A stretch of 64,000 bases of DNA from Nitrospirales bacterium (GCA_022828225.1 JAJEJG010000013.1:1-64000), one strand, 5' to 3'; positions 15,936 to 24,759 are shown, counted from the stretch's first letter. Notes: generated by a model not told the origin, from the sequence alone. Numbers and translations are program-made.

Positions 15936-16949
15936 ATGGAAGACCGCGTCGTCACCGACCACCTCCTGGAAGAAGAACAACAAACCGAAGGCACCCTGCG
16001 CCCGCAAACCCTGGAGGACTACACCGGCCAGGCGCGCATGAAAGAATCGTTGCGGGTCTGCATCGAGGCGGCCCAGGGCCGCGGCGAACCCCTGGACCAC
16101 GCCATCTTCTACGGCCCGCCCGGCCTGGGCAAGACCACCATCGCCCACGTCATCGCCAGGGAAATGGGCGGCGGCATCCGCTCGACCTCCGGGCTCGTGC
16201 TGAACCACGCCGGAGACCTCGCCGCGATCCTGGCGAACCTCCAAGCCCACGACGTGCTGTTCATCGACGAAATCCACCGCCTGCCCGCGTCCGTGGAAGA
16301 AGCCCTGTATCCCGCGATGGAGGATTTCCAGATCGACCTCGTCATCGGCCAGGGTCCGGCCACCCGCACCATGAAACTGGACCTGCCCCCGTTCACCCTG
16401 GTGGGCGCCACCACCAAAGCCGGCGCGCTCACCTCCCCGTTGCGTGAACGCTTCGGGCTGGTGTACCGGCTGGACTTCTACACGGCGGAGGAACTGGAAG
16501 CCATCGTCAACCGGTCGGCCCGCCTGCTGAACGTGGCCATCGAACCCGGCGGCGCGTCCGAAATCAGCCGCCGCGCGCGCGGGACCCCGCGCATCGCCAA
16601 CCGGCTCATCCGGCGGGTGCGGGACTTCGCCGACGTCAAGGCGCAAGGCGTCATCACCCAACAAGTGGCGAAGGACGCCCTGCATTGGCTGGGCGTGGAC
16701 GAGGCGGGCTTCGACGAAATGGACCGCAAGATCCTCCTGACCATCCTGGAAAAATTCAACGGCGGCCCGGTCGGCGCCGAAGCCCTGGCAACCGCGGTCC
16801 GCGAAGAAAAAGCCACGCTCGAAGACGTGTACGAACCCTTCCTCCTCCAGGCCGGCTACCTCGACCGCACCGCCCGAGGCCGCCAACTCACCGCCAAAGC
16901 CTTCGAACACTTCGGCCGCAGCAAGGGCAACCCCGATCTGTTCGGGTAA
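15936..16949 (+). CDS. ruvB: Holliday junction branch migration ATPase RuvB
   Basis: A 337-residue AAA+ motor that, with RuvA, drives branch migration of Holliday junctions. It has the N-terminal [12 protein letters not shown] motif, Walker [10 protein letters not shown], Walker [10 protein letters not shown], sensor 1 GATTKAG, the arginine-finger region SPLRERFG, sensor 2 [10 protein letters not shown] and a C-terminal winged helix ending in LFG. Length and motifs are complete. RuvA and RuvC are not adjacent in the window, so the usual ruvABC clustering is absent here. Confidence 0.96.
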   Translation: MEDRVVTDHLLEEEQQTEGTLRPQTLEDYTGQARMKESLRVCIEAAQGRGEPLDHAIFYGPPGLGKTTIAHVIAREMGGGIRSTSGLVLNHAGDLAAILANLQAHDVLFIDEIHRLPASVEEALYPAMEDFQIDLVIGQGPATRTMKLDLPPFTLVGATTKAGALTSPLRERFGLVYRLDFYTAEELEAIVNRSARLLNVAIEPGGASEISRRARGTPRIANRLIRRVRDFADVKAQGVITQQVAKDALHWLGVDEAGFDEMDRKILLTILEKFNGGPVGAEALATAVREEKATLEDVYEPFLLQAGYLDRTARGRQLTAKAFEHFGRSKGNPDLFG

Positions 16950-17523
16950 AGGCTGCGGGGTTTCGGCGCCGGGATCTTGCGGCATGGGATGCCAGCGCTA
17001 CAGATGCAAGAAAGGGAACAACCCTGAATTCTCGCGTGCGCGAGGATGACGACCTTTTCTGTCATGCCCGGCTCGATCGGGCATCCAGTGTCTTGGCTTT
17101 TTTCGTTTGTACAGAAGAAGGAAGGCAAAGGCGAAAACCAAAGACGCTGGATGCCCGATTACTAATGTCGGGCATGACAGGAGGAAACGTCGAGGATGAC
17201 AGAAAAGGCAGGTGGTCGTGTTGTTTTCCTCCCCTTTGTAAGGGGAGGTCAGGTGGGGTAGAGCCCGATCGTCGGATGACGACAAATGCCTCTACCTCCC
17301 CTTGCCCCTCCTTACAAAAGAGGGGAATGAAAAAGCAAAGCCGCTGGATGCCCGATCAAGCCTGGAATCCAGTTCTTGTTGCCGCGGAGGACAAGAAAAA
17401 AAGATGGTGAAATAAACCAGTCCAAGGGGCCTGAGCGAAGCCTTGACAAAGGGACAACCGCATGAATAATGAGACTGGTTGGTCGTTCGGATGAGTCAGT
17501 GAGAGGCATGAAGGAGGCAAGCC
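16950..17523. repeat. Intergenic block: G, A and C repeats
   Basis: A family G arm follows the ruvB stop (16956-16970). Family A arms occupy 17025-17185, and two facing family C units lie at 17225-17262 and 17293-17330. A partial family A arm ends near 17372. The last 120 bp before the HicB-like gene look unique and contain its ribosome-binding site (AAGGAGG at 17511-17517). Confidence 0.7.
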
Positions 17524-17892
17524 ATGAAGAAACCGGCAACCGTCACACTAAACGTCCTGGGCGTTCACGAGGACGAGATGTGGTGCGCGATTGCACTGGA
17601 GATGAGTTTGCGAGGGTATGGCGAAACGTTTGAAAAAGCGCTTGAGGATTTAAAGGAAACGATCATGGCTCAAGTGACGTATGCCATGGACCATCATCAG
17701 ACGATCGATCACATTTTCATTCCGGCCGAACCGCACTATTTTGAACGGTATGCCCTAGCAAAACGCGACGCGCTGAAAAACCGGTTCCTGAACCGCAGAC
17801 AAACTAAAGCTACGGATTATCGAATCGAACATCTCCCCATTCCTCAATTAAAACGTTCATCCTCCAAGCTTGCACTTGAACCTGTTTCATAA
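17524..17892 (+). CDS. HicB-like antitoxin
   Basis: A 122-residue protein with an N-terminal HicB-type fold (VLGVHEDEMWCAIALEMSLR, then GYGETFEKALEDLKETIM) that resembles a degraded RNase H domain. The C-terminal tail is basic and lacks an obvious helix-turn-helix. A strong AAGGAGG ribosome-binding site lies at ideal distance. The downstream HicA-like gene starts 8 bp after the stop. The antitoxin precedes the toxin, the reverse of the commonest hicAB order. Codon use is AT-richer than in surrounding housekeeping genes. Confidence 0.7.
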   Translation: MKKPATVTLNVLGVHEDEMWCAIALEMSLRGYGETFEKALEDLKETIMAQVTYAMDHHQTIDHIFIPAEPHYFERYALAKRDALKNRFLNRRQTKATDYRIEHLPIPQLKRSSSKLALEPVS

Positions 17893-17900
17893 AGAGGTTC

Positions 17901-18128
17901 ATGGGAAAAGGATTAACCTATAAAGAGGTTGTTGCCGCTTTAAAAGAACATGATCCTCTTTTTGTAATGGACAAAATTCTGGGCAAAGGCAGTCATCGCA
18001 TGGTGACACACCCAAAGACCAGACAACACTACCCACTTCCCTATCATGGGTCCAAGACGATCATTCCTCAGGGAATGCAACGGGATCTTATCCGGATTTT
18101 CGACCTTCCGTCCGATATTTTTTCATAA
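17901..18128 (+). CDS. HicA-like mRNA interferase toxin
   Basis: A 75-residue protein of the HicA (YcfA-like) double-stranded-RNA-binding fold. The key motif KGSHRMVTHP contains the catalytic His, and LPYHGSKTIIPQGMQRDLIR supplies the conserved second strand and helix. Known members cleave mRNA and are neutralised by HicB. It follows the HicB-like gene by 8 bp in one transcription unit. The low GC content compared with its neighbours suggests horizontal gain. Confidence 0.78.
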   Translation: MGKGLTYKEVVAALKEHDPLFVMDKILGKGSHRMVTHPKTRQHYPLPYHGSKTIIPQGMQRDLIRIFDLPSDIFS

Positions 18129-18156
18129 CACATCTGCGGCAGAGGCATCCCCTTCG

Positions 18157-18712
18157 CCCTGCCCTCTCCGTTGTTGTAGCCGCCGCATCTTATGCGGCGC
18201 GGAGAGGCCGTCACTAAAGAAGCGCCATAAGATGGCGCGGCTAGGAAGGCCTCTACCTCCCCTTCGCCCCTCCTTACAAAGGAGGGGAATGAAGAATCCA
18301 AGACGCTGGATGCCGTTTACCCCTTGCTGTCATTCCCGGCTTGACCGGGAATCCAGTGTCGTTCGTCTTCACGAACGAAGATCAAAAATCAAAGACGCTG
18401 GATGCCCGATCGGGGTCGGGCATGACAGAAGGAGGGGGCCTGCGGGCGGGGCTGCGCCCCGGTCCCGCAAATTCTATGTGGGGGCGAGGACTGTCTGAGC
18501 GTAGCGAGTTCCGCAGCCCAAACAACCGGGACTGGGGCTTTGCATTTGTCTGTCATTCCCGACATTTTTAATCGGGAATCCAGTGTCTTTCGCCTTCACA
18601 ACCAGAAGAAAATTCAAAGCCGCTGGATGCCCGATCGGGGTCGGGCATGACAGAGGTGGAGGGGGCGAGGGAGGAAGCTAGAACTGCCGGACCCAGCGCA
18701 TTTCCACGAGGC
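18157..18712. repeat. 0.55-kb direct repeat, copy 1
   Basis: This composite of repeats (an inverted GCCGCATCTTATGCGGC element, family C, two family A elements and a family D unit) ends in 35 bp of Slam 3' end. The same ordered series recurs in the same orientation at 19325-19915, where it runs into the complete Slam gene. The two copies flank the DUF4160/DUF2442 gene pair, so the block is a segmental duplication rather than chance co-occurrence of single repeats. Confidence 0.8.
18678..18712 (-). pseudogene. Slam C-terminal remnant
   Basis: Read on the minus strand this encodes SLVEMRWVRQF and a stop, the exact terminus of both full Slam proteins. Homology ends upstream at about 18712, where it becomes unrelated sequence. 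This is a third, deleted Slam or a by-product of the segmental duplication that includes 19881-19915. Confidence 0.75.
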
Positions 18713-18732
18713 TGTTGATGGTGAAGGGCCTG

Positions 18733-18981
18733 TCAGCGCATGATTTGACCATTGCGCCATAACTCATATTCACTGATATCGATATCCTTGTTCCATACCA
18801 CGGCATAACCGCCTTGCTCCACTTGAGCGGACTTGAATAACGCAGGGTTTCTCAAAGGAGCAAACATTTCCTTTTCCAGCAATGGAGTCACGTCATAGGT
18901 TTTGATTTGCGTATTATCAAACGTGACCAAGAGCGTATGATCATCAAGAGCTTCGACGGACTGTACCTTGGGATAGGGCAT
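18733..18981 (-). CDS. DUF2442-family protein
   Basis: An 82-residue protein starting at the ATG at 18981, two bases after the DUF4160 stop; a longer frame to 19062 would overlap that gene. It has the DUF2442 pattern: VQSVEALDDHTLLVTFDN, a KTYDVTPLL strand, then GGYAVVWNKDIDISEYELW. Such proteins are frequently coded next to DUF4160 and are suspected toxin-antitoxin partners, but no biochemical role is established. Its position between two direct repeats suggests a mobile cassette. Confidence 0.8.
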   Translation of the reverse strand: MPYPKVQSVEALDDHTLLVTFDNTQIKTYDVTPLLEKEMFAPLRNPALFKSAQVEQGGYAVVWNKDIDISEYELWRNGQIMR

Positions 18982-18983
18982 GA

Positions 18984-19232
18984 CTACTCCAACGGGGGTA
19001 ATGGACGGAATGTCTGAGAAGTCCACATTTCGTTCAATTCGCTTCTGTGCAACGTTCCCCATTCAACAACAAGCTTTTTGGCTCTTTTCGGTAGATCGCC
19101 TTCTATCATTTCCAAGGTATTGATATGAAACAACCCCACATGTTCACCATAAACCGCATGGAAATGTGGGGGTGGATGATCACCAAAGAACAGTTTTATA
19201 ACAATTCCGTAAAATCTCGCAATTTCAGGCAT
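18984..19232 (-). CDS. DUF4160-family protein
   Basis: An 82-residue protein with the DUF4160 signature DHPPPHFHAVYGEH and an N-terminal FYGIVIKLFF strand. It lies immediately upstream of the DUF2442 gene with a 2-bp gap, the canonical pairing. The His-rich motif could bind metal or serve catalysis, but the function is undefined. The pair is AT-richer than the surrounding DNA and is bracketed by 0.55-kb direct repeats. Confidence 0.85.
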   Translation of the reverse strand: MPEIARFYGIVIKLFFGDHPPPHFHAVYGEHVGLFHINTLEMIEGDLPKRAKKLVVEWGTLHRSELNEMWTSQTFRPLPPLE

Positions 19233-19324
19233 ATCGTATCTCGAATAGATGTTGTAACAATCTTCCGACAGCGTAAAGGATGGGAGAGATTACCACCTTG
19301 ACGCTAAGAGGGAAAGCCCCCTCA

Positions 19325-19915
19325 CCCTGCCCTCTCCGTTGTTGTAGCCGCCGCATCTTATGCGGCGCGGAGAGGCCGTCAAGAAAAACCCAAACAGCGC
19401 CATAAGATGGCGCGGCTAGGAAGGCCTCTACCTCCCCTTCGCCCCTCCTTACAAAGGAGGGGAATGAAGACTCCAAGAGGCTGGATGCCGTTTACCCCTT
19501 GCTGTCATTCCCGGCTTGACCGGGAATCCAGTGTCGTTCGTCTTCACGAACGAAGATCAAAAATCAAAGACGCTGGATGCCCGATCGGGTCGGGCATGAC
19601 AACAAGTGCAAATGCTTTGTCCTGGCGCCTGCGGGCGTGGCTGCGCCCCGGTCCCGCTTTTCTATTTGGGGGCGAGGACTGTCTTAGCGAAGCGAGTTCC
19701 GCAGCCCAAGTAACCGGGACTGGGGCTTTGCATTTGTCTGTCATTCCCGACATTTTTAATCGGGAATCCAGCGTCTTTCGCCTTCACAACCAGAAGAAAA
19801 TTCAAAGCCACTGGATGCCCGATCGAGCCGGGCATGACAGAAGGAGGGGGCGGGGGCGAAACCCCGCATAGCGCCGGCGCTTAGAACTGCCGGACCCAGC
19901 GCATTTCCACGAGGT
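19325..19915. repeat. 0.55-kb direct repeat, copy 2
   Basis: It has the same order of elements as 18157-18712, including the GCCGCATCTTATGCGGC palindrome, family C, two family A elements and family D. It ends within the Slam 3' end; a family G hairpin (19855-19873) is added just downstream of the Slam stop. The shared termini define the duplication boundaries. No independent gene is seen in 19233-19880. Confidence 0.8.
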
Positions 19916-21479
19916 TGCGTTTAAAGTCCAGCAGTTGTGCGTTGGATTCGCGGACCTGGTTGGAGAATGCGACCTGGGGACTGAACCCGAACACCGTGAT
20001 CGCCCGGTTCAGCAGCGTGGCCCCGAGGATGCGGGTGTGGTCCTCACGGGGCACCGAGTTATCCGGGATGAACGGAAACCACCCGTTCCCGTAATCCGTC
20101 CACCGGAACTCGGCGCTGAGGCCTACGGTAAATCCCCACGGCAACGCCACGTTCGTCCCCACCCGCGTCCAGTACCCGGTACTATCCCAGTTCTGCGCTT
20201 GCGCAGCCTGCAGCGAATAACCCACCAGGGCGTTGACCTGCACGGTCGGGAAGAGCACGTAGTTCGCGCCCAGGGAAAACACGCTGAGCGATCCTGTCAG
20301 GCCACGCTGCTGCTGGTATTTGCGGTCGCTCCACAAGGCCCGGCCGCTGACCTGCAAGCCGGCGAAGACCCGGTGCAGCACTTCCAGGCGCGCGCCATAG
20401 TCGTAGTTGAAGCTGTATTGACCGAACCAGCGCTGGCTGGCGGTGGCCAGCAGGCTCATCTCGGTAGTACGGCTAAACAACCAGCGCGGCCCCACATAGA
20501 TCCCGGCGTACGTTTGGTCAAAATTCTTCCCTTTATATTCCCGGTGGTTGAGATCGAACCCCGAGCGCAGGCGCCAGCGGTCGGCCAAGGGATACTGGTA
20601 TTCAGCCCCGCCCCAGCCCACCACGCCGATATCCGAACTGGCTCGCTGACCAGCCCCCCGGCGGAACGGCAGGCCGTTGATATAGATGATCTCTGCGTCC
20701 GACGCGGCGTTGATGTTCGTGTCCGGGGCCAGGGAGAAGCCGAAATACCCGCGCCAGCGGCGCCGGCCCCGCATGATGCTCAAAAACCTGGTGACGTTCT
20801 CGACCAAGACCTCCGGCGGCCTTCCCACCAAGGCCCGCTCGAAATGCTCGCGGGCAAGGCCGTCGTCCTGCTTCAGATAGAAGGCCAGGCCCAGTTCCAG
20901 GCGAACCCGCACGAGATCCGGCCGGCGGATCAGGATGGACCGGAAGGCCGCAATGGCCTCGTCCAGGAGCGCCTCCCGTTGCTCGTCATTGAGCCCGCGC
21001 GTCTGGGACCCCCGCACGGCGGCCAAACCCAGCAGAAACCGAACGTCCGTCTGGTCAGGATGCTCCGACACAACGAGTGGCCGCAGGATCTTCAGAGCCT
21101 CGGCAAAGCGGTTACGTTGAACCAGCGCCCGCGCGGTATTGACTCGCGGGTCGGAGGACAGGTGAGACGGTTCGGTCGGGCTCTCCGTTTTGAGTTCGGC
21201 TGGCCCGCCGGAGGTGGCCTTGGGCTGTTTCGCCGCAGAGGCTTTCCGTGGCGGAGCGGCATCAGAAGCCGCTGGCTCTTCGGCTGAAGTACCTTCCGGC
21301 TGGGTAGTGGACGGACGAAAATATTGCAACCCGCAGTCCCGGCACGCCTTAGGCGGAGTATTGGGCGTGAGAGAGGACGGGGTATCCGGCGGAGCCGCTG
21401 ACGCGCCGCCGGACGCAGCCACGCTCGGCGTGACAGAAAGCAGAAGCATGAAGATGAGTGCGCAAAGAGTCGCCAACAT
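19881..21479 (-). CDS. Slam-like surface lipoprotein assembly modifier, second copy
   Basis: A 532-residue paralogue of the Slam at 4218-5801. It has a signal peptide (LCALIFMLLLSVTPSVAASG) and a CRDCGLQYFRP motif shared with the paralogue. A Pro/Ala/Lys linker is followed by the TPR-like domain (RFAEALKILRPL) and a barrel starting at GYFGFSLAPDTNINAASDAE and ending VEMRWVRQF. Its linker (residues about 75-120) is ordinary charged sequence where the paralogue has repeat-derived sequence. The start was set at 21479, just after a terminator hairpin; an upstream ATG at 21527 lies inside that hairpin. It follows the truncated lipoprotein gene on the same strand. Confidence 0.8.
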   Translation of the reverse strand: MLATLCALIFMLLLSVTPSVAASGGASAAPPDTPSSLTPNTPPKACRDCGLQYFRPSTTQPEGTSAEEPAASDAAPPRKASAAKQPKATSGGPAELKTESPTEPSHLSSDPRVNTARALVQRNRFAEALKILRPLVVSEHPDQTDVRFLLGLAAVRGSQTRGLNDEQREALLDEAIAAFRSILIRRPDLVRVRLELGLAFYLKQDDGLAREHFERALVGRPPEVLVENVTRFLSIMRGRRRWRGYFGFSLAPDTNINAASDAEIIYINGLPFRRGAGQRASSDIGVVGWGGAEYQYPLADRWRLRSGFDLNHREYKGKNFDQTYAGIYVGPRWLFSRTTEMSLLATASQRWFGQYSFNYDYGARLEVLHRVFAGLQVSGRALWSDRKYQQQRGLTGSLSVFSLGANYVLFPTVQVNALVGYSLQAAQAQNWDSTGYWTRVGTNVALPWGFTVGLSAEFRWTDYGNGWFPFIPDNSVPREDHTRILGATLLNRAITVFGFSPQVAFSNQVRESNAQLLDFKRNLVEMRWVRQF

Positions 21480-21488
21480 GACAAGGGC

Positions 21489-21524
21489 AAAAAAGAAGGG
21501 CAGCCGGTGAGGCTGCCCTTCTTT
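21489..21524 (-). terminator. Terminator or attenuator between lipoprotein and Slam, locus 2
   Basis: On the minus strand AAAGAAGGGCAGCC and GGCTGCCCTTCTTT pair around a 4- to 5-nt loop and are followed by a T-run. This is the counterpart of the hairpin at 4173-4207, with the same stem core but a different loop. The position relative to the Slam start is conserved. Confidence 0.85.
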
Positions 21525-21572
21525 CATCCATACAGTCCGCTAGGCTACGCGGACTTTTGATAGGCCTAGACG

Positions 21573-22877
21573 TTACTGCTTCCGTGCGCCGAAGCCGCCG
21601 GCCACCGAGCCATTCGAGAAGACGGAGTTGAACTCGCCAACCACGGAACCCGGGGCAACTCTGGTGCTGCCATCGCCGGTGGACGTGGTTTCAGGCGTTG
21701 GACCGTGATATGTGCCGCTCAACGAGCCCATACTTCCGGCTACGCCGCCGCTGGCCGTGCCGGTGAACGTGTTAGCGCCGGTCGCGCGAGTACCCCTGAG
21801 GGCCACGGACCACCCGTTCGCCTCGCCGCCAGACAACACGAAGTCGGAGATGGTGCCGGTGATGGTGTTCAGCAGGTTGGGTGCAAGCCGACCTGATTCA
21901 TCAACACCTGTGGTAGTGGTATCATCCACCGTCTGCCCGAAATACGCCGTCAGATTGACGTCGGCTCTGAAGTGGCCGGAGGTGGCCGATGCTTCAGTCG
22001 CGTCCGGGTTGACTACGCTATGGACATACACACCCGTGGCGCCGCCGGAGTAAGTCGCCGAGCCCGTGACGACGTCGAGTTCGCTCCCTGTGGAAGCCGC
22101 AACCGACGAACCGGCGAAGGTTTCGACCTCGTTGTAGGTGAGCACGCCATTGCTGTCCGTCGTTCTCTTCAGCCAGAAACCGTAATGCAGGTAGTCGGCA
22201 TCGTCCACATCGGAGGTGGCGCCCGCATTGGGAGTGAAGGTCCAGACATCACCTGCCATCGCCGACACCACGCCCTTGTCGTTGACCGTGGCGCTGCAGG
22301 CACCAGTACCGGTGCAGACGTACGTGCCAGGCGCACCATTGTAGGTACCCGTGAATCTTCGTTCGTTCACGTCCGCCGTTCCCGAATCGTCCGTATACGT
22401 GATGGTTTGCACACCCCCGTCAGCGGCGGCGGCTGGTCCGCGAATATTCATCAAGCTAAGAGTATTTGTAATGGGGCTGCCGGTACCGTCGTCACCTTGG
22501 CCACTGGTATCTAAGGCATTGCTTGTGATTATCCGCAAAGACCTGTAGTCCGTGCCACCAGTGGTCGCAGGGTTCTCGTTCAACACTTGGTTTGCTACTC
22601 GCGTGAACATCGTGGCCTTGGGCGCTTCGATGTCGGTGGTGACCATCACGACTTCCTCCTCCACGTTGCCGTCGGAGTCCGCTGCCATCGTGCGGGTGTG
22701 CATGGTGGTGCCGCCACCCAAGTCCATGGCCTGCGTGAATTTCGGATCGTCCATACCTGCCATGGCGGGGTCGGTGATCTTGATCTCCGTGCCGTCCCGA
22801 TCGCGCGAGATCGCCAGACCGTACACGTCGTCACTAGCGTCGGTGGATGTGGTTTGACCATCTGATTGAGGAGTCAA
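21573..22877 (-). CDS. Surface lipoprotein of Slam type, 5'-truncated
   Basis: The open frame gives 434 residues from a TTG at 22877. It has no signal peptide or lipobox, unlike the two related proteins at 632 and 2465. The beta-rich body and its end (GSLSGTYHGPTPE ... GSVVGEFNSVFSNGSVAGGF) match the TbpB-like barrel signature of the other two. The region upstream, to 23130, shows no similarity to the missing N-terminus, so the 5' end has probably been lost by rearrangement. An AGGAG 13-17 bp before the TTG could allow translation, but the product would stay in the cytoplasm. It may serve only as a recombination donor. Confidence 0.65.
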   Translation of the reverse strand: MTPQSDGQTTSTDASDDVYGLAISRDRDGTEIKITDPAMAGMDDPKFTQAMDLGGGTTMHTRTMAADSDGNVEEEVVMVTTDIEAPKATMFTRVANQVLNENPATTGGTDYRSLRIITSNALDTSGQGDDGTGSPITNTLSLMNIRGPAAAADGGVQTITYTDDSGTADVNERRFTGTYNGAPGTYVCTGTGACSATVNDKGVVSAMAGDVWTFTPNAGATSDVDDADYLHYGFWLKRTTDSNGVLTYNEVETFAGSSVAASTGSELDVVTGSATYSGGATGVYVHSVVNPDATEASATSGHFRADVNLTAYFGQTVDDTTTTGVDESGRLAPNLLNTITGTISDFVLSGGEANGWSVALRGTRATGANTFTGTASGGVAGSMGSLSGTYHGPTPETTSTGDGSTRVAPGSVVGEFNSVFSNGSVAGGFGARKQ

Positions 22878-23129
22878 GAGAAACGCGAATCTCCTGTATT
22901 CATGGGTGTTTTACAAGATCGATGATTTTTCATTGCCACACAATTGCCACCGGCCACAACAGAAAGAGAACAGCCTCGTGGCATCCCAGAAGCAAGACGG
23001 GGCCTTCCGGCTAGATGATGGAAATTTAACAGGAGATTCGATCATGCCGGTTATCGAATCTCCTGAGAGGTGGCTCGACTATTTTGAACAGTTTGCGGGC
23101 TGTCGATAAGTGGCTCTCCACGTGTGACC
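22878..23129. other. Junction sequence with a 12-bp inverted repeat
   Basis: This lies between the truncated lipoprotein and the duplicated promoter region. AGGAGATTCGAT (23031-23042) and ATCGAATCTCCT (23053-23064) form a perfect inverted repeat with a 10-nt loop. The loop contains an ATG (23044) opening a 21-codon frame, and the stem sequesters its AGGAG. AGGAGATTCG also occurs inverted at 22889-22898. GGTGGCAATTGTGTGGCAAT (minus strand, about 22930-22952) resembles GTGGTAATTTGGTGGTAACA just before the integrase. No confident gene is seen. Confidence 0.5.
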
Positions 23130-23403
23130 GCGCCCGCCCGCACCGCACAATCGACAAACCCACCAACAAAAAAAATAAGAAAAAAAGAAATACAAAGGGC
23201 TCTACTTACGCATTCGTCAAACGTAGAATCCGACACAGTTTGACGGTCTTGTAGTATTCAAGTTCTTTCCAACAACCAACAAAACAAAAGGAATGAACCA
23301 GAGAGGAAGGCTTGACTTACCCACCCGCCGAAAGTAGAATCGTGCGACACTCGCAAATTGTATTTGTATACTTGACCTACTCTCTATAACTCATCAATCA
23401 AAG
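23130..23403 (+). repeat. Lipoprotein promoter region, copy 2, abutting integrase
   Basis: A near-identical, same-orientation copy of 350-618. Promoter P2 (TTGACT 23312-23317, TAGAAT 23335-23340) is unchanged, while the P1 -35 box is TCTACT. After AATCAAAG (23396-23403), where locus 1 continues into its ribosome-binding site and lipoprotein gene, unrelated sequence begins and leads to the integrase. The copy was probably severed from its lipoprotein gene by insertion. Confidence 0.85.
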
Positions 23404-23574
23404 CCGCCACCCGTAATCCTACGTAGTCCACGTCGTTCCATTAAATTCCATAAAACGCTAGTGTTCATAGGTCTTTTGTGAGATTTTGTGCCTTGCATTT
23501 TCTCTTAGGCTCCTGTATGATCCCTGAAATAAAGTGGTAATTTGGTGGTAACATTTACAGGGAGAGATTGCCGC

Positions 23575-24759
23575 ATGGGGCACTTGACGGAGGCCAAAAT
23601 CAAGTCCATTCAAAAGGCGGGCCGGTATCGTGACGGCGATTGTTTGTTTCTGAACGTGAGGGAGTCCGGCACCAAAAGTTGGGTGGTTCGCGTGAAAATC
23701 CGACGCGGTCCCCGCCGGGATTTAGGCATCGGCCCGTACCCCTTGCTGGGCCTGAAAGAGGCGCGCCTTCGCGCCTGGGAGTTGCGCAAACAAGTCTTCA
23801 ACGGCGTGGACCCGTTAGGCGAGCGAAAGCAAGCTGCCATGCCGACCTTTCAGCACGTCGCGCGGCAGTACTATGAGACAAACAAACCCCGCTGGAAACC
23901 GGGGCGGGCTGCCGATCAGTGGTTACGGGTGGTCGAGAAATACGCCGTCCCGGTCTTCGGCCACAAGCCGGTGGACCGGCTCGACCAGGACGATATGCTC
24001 GCCGTGCTCCGGCCGATCTGGACGACGATCCCGGAAGCGGCCCGGATACTGCGGCAACGGCTGCGGTTGATTCTCAAATGGTGTCAAGCGCACCGGTACG
24101 TCACGGAGAACGTGGCCGGCGAAGTGATTGACGGGGCCCTCGCACCCATGCCGGCTATCCGAGCCCATCATCGCAGCCTCCCGTATGAGGCCGTCGGCGC
24201 GGCCCTGGACACGATTGACGCGAGCACGTCCTGCTTGTCGGCCAAATTGTGCCTCCGGTTTCTCATCTTGACGGCCACCCGCAGCCAGGAAGCCCGGGGC
24301 ACGCGATGGCAGGAGATTGACACGGAGAAACGACTCTGGACCATTCCCGCGTCCCGCATGAAGACGAACCACGAGCATCACGTGCCCTTGTCGGATGAGG
24401 CGGTGCGGGTGTTGGACCGCGCGCGAGGCCTTGAGGATGGCAGTGGATTCGTCTTTCCGTCGCCGAGGAAGAAAGGCGAAGCGTTATCCGTGGTGACCCT
24501 GACGTGGCTGCTCGACACGGCGGGCCTGTTAGACCAAACCGTGGTGCATGGCTTTCGGTCGTCCTTCAGGACCTGGAGTGAAGAACAGACGACGGCCGAC
24601 TTTGCCGTGAAAGAACAAGCCTTGGCGCATCAGGTGGGGTCGGCCGTCGAACGCGCCTATACCCGCACGGACCTGTTAGCCAAACGGCGAGTCCTCATGC
24701 AACGCTGGAGTGACTACCTCACCAGGAACACCCCGGCCCAGGTCATCAATCTCCGGTAA
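23575..24759 (+). CDS. Tyrosine recombinase/integrase (DUF4102 N-terminus)
   Basis: A 394-residue phage/island integrase. It has an N-terminal DUF4102-like arm-binding domain (LTEAKIKSIQKAGRYRDGDC; LGIGPYPLLGLKEAR), a core-binding helical domain and a catalytic domain. The catalytic domain carries the Arg (TATRSQEARG), the HGFR box, a His in ALAHQVG and the nucleophile Tyr in AYTRTDLL. The start was set at the ATG at 23575 after GGGAGAG. It should catalyse site-specific insertion and excision, and a HigBA pair lies directly downstream as cargo. The sequence GTCCACGTCGTTCCATTAAA, then TTCCATAAAACG (23425-23459), could be part of an attachment site. No tRNA is adjacent. Confidence 0.93.
   Translation: MGHLTEAKIKSIQKAGRYRDGDCLFLNVRESGTKSWVVRVKIRRGPRRDLGIGPYPLLGLKEARLRAWELRKQVFNGVDPLGERKQAAMPTFQHVARQYYETNKPRWKPGRAADQWLRVVEKYAVPVFGHKPVDRLDQDDMLAVLRPIWTTIPEAARILRQRLRLILKWCQAHRYVTENVAGEVIDGALAPMPAIRAHHRSLPYEAVGAALDTIDASTSCLSAKLCLRFLILTATRSQEARGTRWQEIDTEKRLWTIPASRMKTNHEHHVPLSDEAVRVLDRARGLEDGSGFVFPSPRKKGEALSVVTLTWLLDTAGLLDQTVVHGFRSSFRTWSEEQTTADFAVKEQALAHQVGSAVERAYTRTDLLAKRRVLMQRWSDYLTRNTPAQVINLR

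Noticed and set aside
19935-21287. 450-codon open frame antisense to the second Slam
   Set aside because: It is a mirror frame of a GC-rich gene; the equivalent antisense frame at 4209-5330 over the first Slam has the same cause.
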